From Kitasatospora sp. SUK 42 (GTDB lineage Bacteria; Actinomycetota; Actinomycetes; Streptomycetales; Streptomycetaceae): 64,000 nt of DNA. Under the pieces are notes generated by a model. It ran no database searches. It was not told where the DNA came from and saw only the letters and a program-made list of their open reading frames with translations. Numbering within the stretch: position 1 is the stretch's first letter; the number at the start of each line of letters is the position of its first letter. The stretch covers positions 428,125 through 492,124 of the forward strand of contig NZ_LFMD02000002.1 in the NCBI RefSeq assembly GCF_015776785.2, read 5' to 3'. The position numbers were made by a program, and so were the translations under genes. This document shows, piece by piece, positions 57,045-64,000 of the stretch.

Positions 57045-58538
57045 TCAGTGCGCACGGCGGGCTCCTCTCACCGCCTGCCGGGTGCCGCGGCACCGATGGA
57101 CCCCGGTACCGGACCGGACGGCGGCCGATGCGCAGGCCGCCACCCGGCCGAGCCGCACACCTCGGGCGGGCCTCTCCGCGCGGGTCGGGCCGCACCCGGG
57201 CGCCACGAGCAGGGCGCCCGGCCCGGCCCGGCCCGCATCTGGACCCGGCCCCTCGGAGCGCTCGGCGCCACCGGGGCCGGGGTCGGCCGGGGCCGGCGCC
57301 GCGGACCCGCCCTTCCGCCGCCCGCCCCGTCGGCGTCGGCGCGCACCACCGGACGAACCGGACCGTCCCTCGGAGGCTCCGCCCGCGGCCGGGGCGGGCG
57401 ACGGCTCCGGTTTGCCGTCGGGCGCCGGCTCGGGCACGGGCGCGGCCGCGCCTTCCTCGCGTCGCCGTCGCTGGGCCTCGACGGCGGCCATCAACGCCCC
57501 GGGCGTCATGCCGTCGTTCATCGACTCGTACAGCAGCTCGGCCAGCAGGTAGCCCGGGGCCAGCCGCAGCGCGTGGCCGAGCACCACCCGGGCGGTCGCC
57601 GTGTCCCCGGCGACCCAGGAGGCCCAGGCCAGCAGGGTGAGCGGGGCCACCGCGCAGCCCTCGTACGGCGGCACGGCGCGCCGTGCGAGGAAGCGCCAGA
57701 GCCGCTCCGCGGGGGCGAGCTCGGCGGGCCGGACGCGCTCGACCCCGCGGTCGCGGGTGAGGCGGTCCCGCAGGGCGAGCAGCAGCCGGGCCGCCCGCTC
57801 CTCGTCGAGCTCCCGGGCACCGGCCGCGAACTCGGCGAAGGCCTGCTCCAGCAGCTCGATACCCTGCTCCCGGGAGACGGAGCCTGCGGCGGCCTCGGCC
57901 CGGGCGAGTGCCTCGCGCTGGACGGCGTCCTGCGGCGGACCCACCGGGGCCACCCCGCCGAGGATCGCCTTCCGGCTGCCGCGCGGCACCAGTCCGGCCA
58001 CCGTCGCGGCGGCGGCCGCCGGGCCCGGATCGGGCCCGCGCCGCACCGGGTTGCCCGCCGGATCGCAGCACCCCTCGCGGCGGCAGAGGAAGGACCACCA
58101 GCGGCCGTCCGAGACGCACAGCGACTCCTTGACCGCCACTCCCCTGCGGCCGAAGGCCGCGCGGAGGTCGTCCGCCAGCGGTCGCAGGCCGGCGACCACC
58201 GGCGGGGCGTGCGCCGCGGCCGGATCCTGGCAGAGGTAGAGGAGCACCTGGAGCGGCCGACTGCCGTGCCGCTCGGAGAGGGCGACCAGCAGGGCTGCCG
58301 TCTCCTCCGCCGCGGCCGGCCAGTCCGCGGGCGAGACCGGGAGGTCCGCCCGGATGACCCCGCCCTGGTGCAGGTCGGGGCCCTGGAGGCCCACCGCGAC
58401 GATGCTGTCGTCGGGGTAGAACCCCAGGAAGTAGGGCAACAGCTCGGCCATGTCGGCCGGACCGCGCATGACGACCGGCCGCTGCTCGGAAGCCGGGCCG
58501 AGGGACAGGATGACGTGTTCGTTGTTCATCGCGTTCAT
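57045..58538 (-). CDS. DUF4192 domain-containing protein
   Basis: 497 aa. DUF4192 core about 20-345: RGPADMAELLPYFLGFYPDDS is the family signature (first part MRGPADMAELLPYFLGF), GRWWSFLCRREGCCDPAGN, AWASWVAGDTATARVVLGHAL, LAELLYESMNDGMTPG. C-terminal 150 residues are low complexity, rich in Gly/Pro/Arg (ARRRRRGGRRKGG) and could bind nucleic acid. Unknown function, actinobacterial. An internal start (MNNEHV, 58529) is also possible. Divergent from recQ. Confidence 0.85.
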   Translation of the reverse strand: MNAMNNEHVILSLGPASEQRPVVMRGPADMAELLPYFLGFYPDDSIVAVGLQGPDLHQGGVIRADLPVSPADWPAAAEETAALLVALSERHGSRPLQVLLYLCQDPAAAHAPPVVAGLRPLADDLRAAFGRRGVAVKESLCVSDGRWWSFLCRREGCCDPAGNPVRRGPDPGPAAAAATVAGLVPRGSRKAILGGVAPVGPPQDAVQREALARAEAAAGSVSREQGIELLEQAFAEFAAGARELDEERAARLLLALRDRLTRDRGVERVRPAELAPAERLWRFLARRAVPPYEGCAVAPLTLLAWASWVAGDTATARVVLGHALRLAPGYLLAELLYESMNDGMTPGALMAAVEAQRRRREEGAAAPVPEPAPDGKPEPSPAPAAGGASEGRSGSSGGARRRRRGGRRKGGSAAPAPADPGPGGAERSEGPGPDAGRAGPGALLVAPGCGPTRAERPARGVRLGRVAACASAAVRSGTGVHRCRGTRQAVRGARRAH

Positions 58539-58767
58539 GGCCGCAAGAGTGGACGCGATCCGACAACGGCCCCGGAAACTTCTTCTTTCCTGTGGATAAC
58601 CCCGCCCCCGAATTTCTCGTCGCCCATTCGGAGTACATGAAACCCGCTCTCGCGAGTGGATTTTGACAACCGTTCAGCTGATCAACGGATGAAATAAGCC
58701 CCGCCTTCCGCTCCCCCGCCCCACCCGCATTCGCCCCTTGTCAGCCGCATGGGGTTACATCGACGCC

Positions 58768-60960
58768 ATGCAGCAGCCCGACACCCACACCACCACCGCC
58801 GACCGCGCCGAGGTCCGGGCGCGGGCCGAAGCCGTCCTGCGCGAGCTGGCCGGCCCCGGCGCCACCCTGCGCGAGGACCAGTGGACGGCCATCGAGGCCC
58901 TCGTGGTCGACCACCGCCGCGCCCTGGTCGTCCAGCGCACCGGATGGGGGAAGTCCGCGGTCTACTTCATCGCCACCGCCCTGCTCCGCGCCCGGGGCGC
59001 CGGGCCGACGGTGATCGTCTCCCCGCTGCTCGCCCTGATGCGCAACCAGGTCGAGTCGGCGGCCCGGGCCGGCATCCACGCCCGCACCATCAACTCGGCC
59101 AACACCGCGGAGTGGGACGAGATCCAGGCCGAGGTCGCCGCCGGGAAGGTCGACATCCTGCTGGTCAGCCCCGAGCGGCTGAACAACCCGGACTTCCGCG
59201 ACCAGGTGCTGCCGAAACTCGCCGCCTCGACCGGCCTGCTGGTGGTCGACGAGGCCCACTGCATCTCCGACTGGGGGCACGACTTCCGCCCCGACTACCG
59301 GCGACTGCGCACCATGCTCGCGGACCTGCCGCCCGGCGTCCCGGTGCTGGCCACCACCGCCACCGCCAACGCCCGGGTCACCGCGGACGTCGCCGAGCAG
59401 CTCGGCACCGGCACCACCGACGAGCGCGCCCTGGTGCTGCGCGGGCCGCTCGACCGGGAAAGCCTCACCCTGGGCGTGCTGGCCCTGCCCGACCCGGCGC
59501 AGCGGCTCGCCTGGCTGGCCGACCACCTCGACCGGCTGCCCGGCTCCGGCATCGTCTACACCCTGACGGTCGCCGCGGCCGAGGAGGTGACGGCCTTCCT
59601 GCGCGAGCGCGGCTTCCCGGTGGCCTCCTACTCCGGCCGCACCGAGGACGCCGAGCGCCGCACCGCCGAGGCCGACCTGCTGGCCAACCGGGTCAAGGCG
59701 CTGGTCGCCACCTCCGCGCTCGGCATGGGCTTCGACAAGCCCGACCTCGGATTCGTGGTGCACCTGGGCTCGCCCAGCTCGCCGATCGCCTACTACCAGC
59801 AGGTCGGCCGGGCCGGGCGCGGGGTGGACCGGGCCGAGGTCCTGCTGCTGCCCGGGCGCGAGGACGAGGCCATCTGGCGCTACTTCGCCTCGCTGGTCTT
59901 CCCCCCGGAGGAGCAGGTTCGCCGCACCATCGACGCGCTGGCCGAGGCCGGCCGGCCGCTCTCCACCGCCGCCCTGGAGCCCCGGGTGGACCTGCGCCGC
60001 GCCCGGCTGGAGACCATGCTCAAGGTGCTCGACGTGGACGGCGCCGTCCGCCGGGTCAAGGGCGGCTGGACGGCCACCGGGCAGAGCTGGGAGTACGACA
60101 CCGCCCGCTACGCCAAGGTCGCCGCCTCCCGGGAGGCGGAACAGCGGGCGATGCGCGAGTATGCGGCGGCCACCGGCTGCCGGATGGAGTTCCTGCGCCG
60201 CCAGCTGGACGACGAGCGGGCCGCGCCGTGCGGGCGGTGCGACAACTGCGCGGGGCCGCTGCACACCCCGGAGGTCTCCGCCGAGACGCTGGCCGCGGCC
60301 CGGGCCGCCCTCGGCCGCCCGGGGGTGAGCTTCGAGCCGCGCCGCCTCTGGCCCACCGGGATGGACTCGCTCGGGGTATCGCTCAAGGGCCGGATCCCGG
60401 CGGGCGAGCAGGCCGAGACCGGCCGGGCGCTCGGCCGGCTGTCCGACATCGGCTGGGGCAACCGGCTGCGCACCCTGCTCGCGGAGCAGGCGCCGGACGT
60501 GCCGGTGCCCGGCGAGGCGGTGGACGCGCTGGTGGCCGTGCTCGCCGACTGGGCCCGCGGCCCGGGTGGCTGGGCCGGGCCCGCGACGGCGGAGGACGTC
60601 CGGCTGGAGCGGCCGGTGGGCGTGGTGACCATGGCCTCCTCGACCCGCCCGCAGCTGGTCGGCAGCCTCGGCGCGCGGATCGCCGAGATCGGGCGGATGC
60701 CGCTGCTCGGCCGGATCGAGTACGCCGGCGGGCTGCCGCCGCACGGTGCCCGCAGCAACAGCGCGCAGCGGCTGCACTCGCTGGCCGGGTCACTGTGCCT
60801 GCCGCCGGAGCTGGAGCAGGCGGTGGCGGCCGCCGGCGGGCCGGTGCTGCTGGTGGACGACCTCGTGGACTCGGGGTGGACGGTCACCGTGGCCGCCCGA
60901 CTGCTGCGTCGGGCGGGGGCGAGCGCGGTGCTGCCGCTGGTGCTGGCCGTGCAGGGGTGA
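58768..60960 (+). CDS. recQ: RecQ-family DNA helicase with C-terminal phosphoribosyltransferase-like domain
   Basis: 730 aa from ATG 58768. Motif 0/I about 36-63 ([25 protein letters not shown]), DEAH box [21 protein letters not shown] (only [14 protein letters not shown] needed), motif [18 protein letters not shown]. Zinc site about 470-495: [13 protein letters not shown], then CGRCDNC. From about 600 an extra domain ends [19 protein letters not shown], the PRPP-binding loop of type I phosphoribosyltransferases. No Shine-Dalgarno; possibly leaderless. Confidence 0.9.
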   Translation: MQQPDTHTTTADRAEVRARAEAVLRELAGPGATLREDQWTAIEALVVDHRRALVVQRTGWGKSAVYFIATALLRARGAGPTVIVSPLLALMRNQVESAARAGIHARTINSANTAEWDEIQAEVAAGKVDILLVSPERLNNPDFRDQVLPKLAASTGLLVVDEAHCISDWGHDFRPDYRRLRTMLADLPPGVPVLATTATANARVTADVAEQLGTGTTDERALVLRGPLDRESLTLGVLALPDPAQRLAWLADHLDRLPGSGIVYTLTVAAAEEVTAFLRERGFPVASYSGRTEDAERRTAEADLLANRVKALVATSALGMGFDKPDLGFVVHLGSPSSPIAYYQQVGRAGRGVDRAEVLLLPGREDEAIWRYFASLVFPPEEQVRRTIDALAEAGRPLSTAALEPRVDLRRARLETMLKVLDVDGAVRRVKGGWTATGQSWEYDTARYAKVAASREAEQRAMREYAAATGCRMEFLRRQLDDERAAPCGRCDNCAGPLHTPEVSAETLAAARAALGRPGVSFEPRRLWPTGMDSLGVSLKGRIPAGEQAETGRALGRLSDIGWGNRLRTLLAEQAPDVPVPGEAVDALVAVLADWARGPGGWAGPATAEDVRLERPVGVVTMASSTRPQLVGSLGARIAEIGRMPLLGRIEYAGGLPPHGARSNSAQRLHSLAGSLCLPPELEQAVAAAGGPVLLVDDLVDSGWTVTVAARLLRRAGASAVLPLVLAVQG

Positions 60961-61326
60961 GCGGGCGGCGACCGGCCGCCGCGAGCACCGCCACCGTCAC
61001 TCGAATGGCCTAACAGAAAGGAGCCCGCGAAGCGATTTCGATCACATCGGAGACCTGACCCGAGAAAGGAGTGCCCGCCATGCCGAAGACGGTTCGCCAC
61101 ACCCTCCGCACGTTGTGGATCAAGGCCGGGCGGCACCTGAGCGGAGCTCGGGCGGCCGTGGAACATATCCGGCAGAACATGGGCTATCGGGTGGCGTTCA
61201 TCATTTCATCGTTGCCGCTCCGCCCCCGTTGCCCCGAGAATTGGGGAGTACCCGAAACTCGGTCCGTTGGACCCGCCCTTCGGCGTACCCAGGCACCCGC
61301 CTGCCCACGGGCCAGGAAGGAGGATC
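60961..61326. other. Region between recQ and a hypothetical gene
   Basis: 366 bp. It contains an AAAGGAG-preceded ATG at 61081 whose frame runs into and past the next gene (see findings), a short GGCGGC/GCCGCC dyad just past recQ, and an AT-richer patch around 61015-61070. No family resemblance seen. Confidence 0.45.
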
Positions 61327-62046
61327 GTGATCAACGGTATCGGCCGAGGTCAACATCCCCTCTCCGGAGGTTCGGTGCCCAGACGGCTGCTGGACCTGGA
61401 GACCTGGACCGCCTCGGGGATCCCGTTACTGCGCGACCCGCGCGAGTTCGTCCTGGAGCTGCACCAACGTCACCTGCCCCAGCCGGGCACGGTCGTGGTC
61501 GCCGTCCTGGACGCGCTCCACCACCTCGCCGCCTCGGCCTCGTTCACGCCCTGGCCACACGACACCGACGGCTGGCAGCACCGGAACGCCCTGCTGGCGC
61601 ATCTGCGCCGGATCATCCCGCACGACCTGCGACGACCCGCGCCGACCCGGACGGCCGTGCTGCTGCGCTGCCGCGACGGCGCGCCCGGCTGGACGGAGCA
61701 GGACGGCGCCTGGATGTGGGCGCTGCGGGACGCGGCCGTGCTGCACGGGCTGCGCTGCGGCGCGTACATCGGACTCACCCCGGCGGGTTGGCAGATCCTC
61801 GGGGACGGGCGCGGCGGGCGCAATCCGCACGCGGGGTCGTGGGCGGACGGGCCGGTACACACCGTGACGGAGCTGCCGCCGCGATCGGCGCTCGACGACG
61901 CCCCGCGCAGCCAGCGCGCCCGACAGCAGGCCTCCGAGCAGGCCAAACGGGCCGACTGTCCGCAGCGCCCCCCGCAGCCCGAGGCCCCGTGGGTCCAGGC
62001 GCGGGTCGCGAACGTCGAACCGACCCGCCGTACCGGCACGCGCTGA
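61327..62046 (+). CDS. Conserved hypothetical protein
   Basis: 239 aa from GTG 61327 with AAGGAGG 4 nt upstream; an in-frame GTG at 61374 also has GGAGG. Soluble, alpha/beta-looking: RRLLDLETWTASGIPLLRDP, VVVAVLDALHHLAASAS, WMWALRDAAVLHGLRCGAY. Charged, Gln/Arg/Pro-rich C-terminus. No catalytic motif recognised. I recognise the gene only as a Streptomyces hypothetical near recQ. Confidence 0.72.
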   Translation: MINGIGRGQHPLSGGSVPRRLLDLETWTASGIPLLRDPREFVLELHQRHLPQPGTVVVAVLDALHHLAASASFTPWPHDTDGWQHRNALLAHLRRIIPHDLRRPAPTRTAVLLRCRDGAPGWTEQDGAWMWALRDAAVLHGLRCGAYIGLTPAGWQILGDGRGGRNPHAGSWADGPVHTVTELPPRSALDDAPRSQRARQQASEQAKRADCPQRPPQPEAPWVQARVANVEPTRRTGTR

Positions 62047-62253
62047 GCGGCGCCGCCGGGCACCCGCCCAGCGAACACCCGCCTGACGAACGGCCGCCCG
62101 ACGAACGGGCCCCGGACCGGCACTCGCCGAACGCCGGCAGCACCCGGTCCGCCAGCAGGGCACCGGACGGGCCCCGGGCCCGGCACCGTACGGCACCGGG
62201 CCCGGAACGGGAACGACTGTCAGACGTCGGCGGGGTGAGCGGTCGGGGAGCGG

Positions 62254-62937
62254 TCAGGCCTTGACCGGGCGCCCCGGCGCGGCTCCGGCCGCATCCGCGG
62301 CAACCGGCCCGGCCTCCCCGCAGACCACCAGCAGCGCGGTCGCGCGGCCGATCGCCTCGGTGTACGCCTCGGCCGCCCGGGCGGCCGAACCGCCGTTGAC
62401 CACCAGGACGACCACCTCGCGGCGGACCGGCCGGGTCAGCGCGGCGTCGGCGTAGAACACGTCGCCGCCCTCGGTGAGCTGCGCCCAGTAGCGCTCCTCA
62501 CCGAAGGAGAGTTCGTGCTGCTGCCACGGGTGCGCCTCGCCGACGGTCAGCACCAGGATGTCGCCCGGGTTGCGGCCGGAGTCCAGCAACTGGTCGACCG
62601 TGTCGTCGGCCCGGTCCAGCGCCTGGGCCGGGGTGGCGGCGACGCGCTGGACCTCGACCTGCGGCGTGGCGGGAGCCGGGCGGCGCGGTGCCGGTCCGGG
62701 CTTGGGGATCAGACGCGGCAGGCCCGAACGGTCGGCACGCGGCGTCGCCGGGCGCGGCGGGCCCGGGCGGGGTCCGGGCACCGGGAGCGGTGCGACGGTG
62801 ACGGTGGTGGGTGCGGTGGTGGGTGCGCCGCCGGTGGCAGGCGTGTGGAGGGCTTGTGCGTCCGACTCGCGTGGGAAGGGAACGCCGGGGCCCGGGAGGC
62901 TCTCGTGAATCTCCGGCTCCTCGGGGAAGACAGGCAT
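62254..62937 (-). CDS. Hypothetical protein with Pro-rich N-terminus
   Basis: 227 aa from ATG 62937. Starts MPVFPEEPEIHESLPGPG, then a Pro/Thr-rich disordered region (about 25-100) and a folded C-terminal half (about 105-225): AQALDRADDTVDQLLDSGRN, VLTVGEAHPWQQHELSFGEE, VVVLVVNGGSAARAAEAYTEA. The mixed alpha/beta pattern and acidic repeats give no clear family. AT-rich TGATAGATAT precedes the ATG within 17 nt, so the mRNA may be leaderless. Downstream of rnhB on the same strand (101 bp). Confidence 0.72.
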   Translation of the reverse strand: MPVFPEEPEIHESLPGPGVPFPRESDAQALHTPATGGAPTTAPTTVTVAPLPVPGPRPGPPRPATPRADRSGLPRLIPKPGPAPRRPAPATPQVEVQRVAATPAQALDRADDTVDQLLDSGRNPGDILVLTVGEAHPWQQHELSFGEERYWAQLTEGGDVFYADAALTRPVRREVVVLVVNGGSAARAAEAYTEAIGRATALLVVCGEAGPVAADAAGAAPGRPVKA

Positions 62938-63038
62938 ACCCGGATATCTATCAAATGCCGGTCGGACGCGCACGGGCACCCCACCCATTGGGCGCCGGGC
63001 ACCTGCCACCCCCGCCCGGGGCAATTCCAGACGGAACG

Positions 63039-63737
63039 TCAGAAACCGAGCGTCAACTGTTCGTCGGCGGACCCCTGGCCCGCACCGACGACGTCCCGAC
63101 CGCGCTTGAGGTGCCGCCACTTGGGCAGTGCGTCCATGTACGCCCAGGAGAGCCGGTGCTGCTCGGTGGGGCCGTATTCCTCCAGCGCGGCGCGGTGCAC
63201 CGGGGACGGGTAGCCGGCGTTGTCCGCGAAGCCGTACTCCGGGTGCGCCTCGCCCAGTTCGGCCATCAGCCCGTCACGGTGGACCTTGGCGAGCACCGAG
63301 GCGGCGGAGACGCAGATGCAGGACTGGTCGCCCTTGATCACCGTGCGTACCCGCCACGGGCCGCCGAGGTAGTCGTGCTTGCCGTCCAGGATCACCGCGT
63401 CGGGCTCGACCGGCAGCGCCTCCAGCGCGCGGACGGCGGCCAGCCGCAGCGCCGCCGTCATGCCGAGTTCGTCACACTCCTGCGGCGAGGCGTGCCCGAG
63501 CGCGTACGCGGTGACCCAGTCGGCCAGGACCGGTGCGAGCGCCTTGCGGCGCAGCTCGGTGAGCAGCTTGGAGTCGGTCAGCCCCTCCGGCGCCCTGCGC
63601 AACCCGGTGACGGCCGCGCCGACGGTGACCGGCCCGGCCCAGGCGCCGCGCCCGACCTCGTCCAGGCCGACCACGACCTTGGCGCCGGCCCGGCGGAGCG
63701 AACGTTCGACGGAGTGCGTCGGCGGGACGATGGGCAT
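63039..63737 (-). CDS. rnhB: Ribonuclease HII
   Basis: 232 aa. Cleaves RNA of RNA-DNA hybrids, removing single ribonucleotides and primers. Metal-binding signature [20 protein letters not shown] (Asp25, Glu26), [17 protein letters not shown] (Asp), and [21 protein letters not shown] (only KGDQSC and SVLAKVHRD used as diagnostic). C-terminal [14 protein letters not shown]. Length normal for the type. Confidence 0.95.
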   Translation of the reverse strand: MPIVPPTHSVERSLRRAGAKVVVGLDEVGRGAWAGPVTVGAAVTGLRRAPEGLTDSKLLTELRRKALAPVLADWVTAYALGHASPQECDELGMTAALRLAAVRALEALPVEPDAVILDGKHDYLGGPWRVRTVIKGDQSCICVSAASVLAKVHRDGLMAELGEAHPEYGFADNAGYPSPVHRAALEEYGPTEQHRLSWAYMDALPKWRHLKRGRDVVGAGQGSADEQLTLGF

Positions 63738-63783
63738 GACGGTGTTCCGTTCCGGTGGGGGCGGTCTCCAGCCTAAGCCCGCC

Positions 63784-64000
63784 CTACGGCTGCCGGATCA
63801 GCGGTACCAGGACGTCGTCCACCAGCCGGACCGCGAAGTCGGGCGGCAGCCGGTCCCGGTCGCAGGCCTTCACCTGGAACATCAGCATCGCCGGGACCAC
63901 GTCGGCGACCAGTGGGGTGACCGCGCCGGGCCGGACGTCCCCGCGTTCGACACCGCGGCGGAGGATGTCCAGGATGGCCTCCTTGGTCGGTTCGATCACC
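63784..64000 (-). CDS. 3' part of a TetR-family regulator gene (cut by the window edge)
   Basis: At least 71 residues from the C-terminal ligand domain, ending [10 protein letters not shown]; includes [19 protein letters not shown] and [11 protein letters not shown], typical of TetR_C_11-like domains. The 5' end lies outside the window, so the DNA-binding domain is not seen. Function unknown. Confidence 0.65.
   Translation of the reverse strand, partial: VIEPTKEAILDILRRGVERGDVRPGAVTPLVADVVPAMLMFQVKACDRDRLPPDFAVRLVDDVLVPLIRQP

Overview
The window is a very GC-rich actinobacterial chromosome segment. SepH, the principal sigma factor HrdB, WhiH, the CutR/CutS two-component pair and a DasR-type site before ptsH point to Streptomyces or a close relative such as Kitasatospora. 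Gene content and order match the conserved core region of S. coelicolor that, as I recall it, runs from rnhB (about SCO5812) through whiH/hrdB (SCO5819/5820), ptsH (SCO5841) and sepH (SCO5855) to cutRS (SCO5862/5863). There is no insertion sequence, phage, CRISPR array or tRNA that I can see. The accessory-looking parts are small: an alditol/lactone-oxidase-type gene, a DcuS/R-like two-component pair with an ABC importer and an acetate-type symporter, and a debranching-enzyme-like gene.

Layout. 1-340: the leader of an rRNA operon on the minus strand, whose 16S gene should begin just outside the left edge. 0.4-5 kb: DUF3710, dut, a hotdog thioesterase, DUF3093, DUF4193 and an acyl-ACP desaturase with an operator-like dyad. 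5-7.3 kb: cutR-cutS, separated by a triple palindromic repeat. 7.7-13 kb: a small protein, an inositol-phosphatase-family gene, ferrochelatase, an MFS exporter and an FAD-linked oxidase. 13-19.9 kb: a membrane protein, sepH, a sulfurtransferase, a VOC protein, thymidine kinase, a phosphodiesterase-like enzyme and a DUF5998 protein. 20-25 kb: a GNAT/acyl-CoA-synthetase fusion, ptsH with a DasR box, and rtcB with a leader region. 25-30.5 kb: an active/inactive M16 peptidase pair divergent from parC.

30.5-41.7 kb: a leaderless sucrase/ferredoxin-like gene, an SsuABC/NMT1-type importer, a C4-dicarboxylate/citrate-type sensor pair, an SSS symporter with DUF485, and a NarL-type pair with a small membrane protein. 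41.9-52.7 kb: parE, a small zinc-ribbon protein, a trypsin-like protease, hrdB, whiH, a degenerate ABC pair and an NrtR-like NUDIX protein. 52.8-64 kb: a debranching-enzyme-like protein, an S33 peptidase-like hydrolase, DUF4192, a RecQ fused to a phosphoribosyltransferase domain, two hypothetical genes, rnhB, and the 3' end of a TetR-type regulator cut by the right edge.

How it fits together. The region holds housekeeping and developmental functions: topoisomerase IV (parC, parE), the main sigma factor, sugar-PTS signalling, division control (SepH) and aerial-hypha sporulation (WhiH). Most convergent gene pairs are separated by long GC-rich hairpins, and many functional pairs overlap by 1-11 nt (translational coupling). 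No clearly new multi-gene system is evident. The most unusual items are the ABC ATPase lacking three catalytic residues, the RecQ-PRTase fusion, the palindromic repeats between cutR and cutS, the rtcB leader, and several unexplained dyads.
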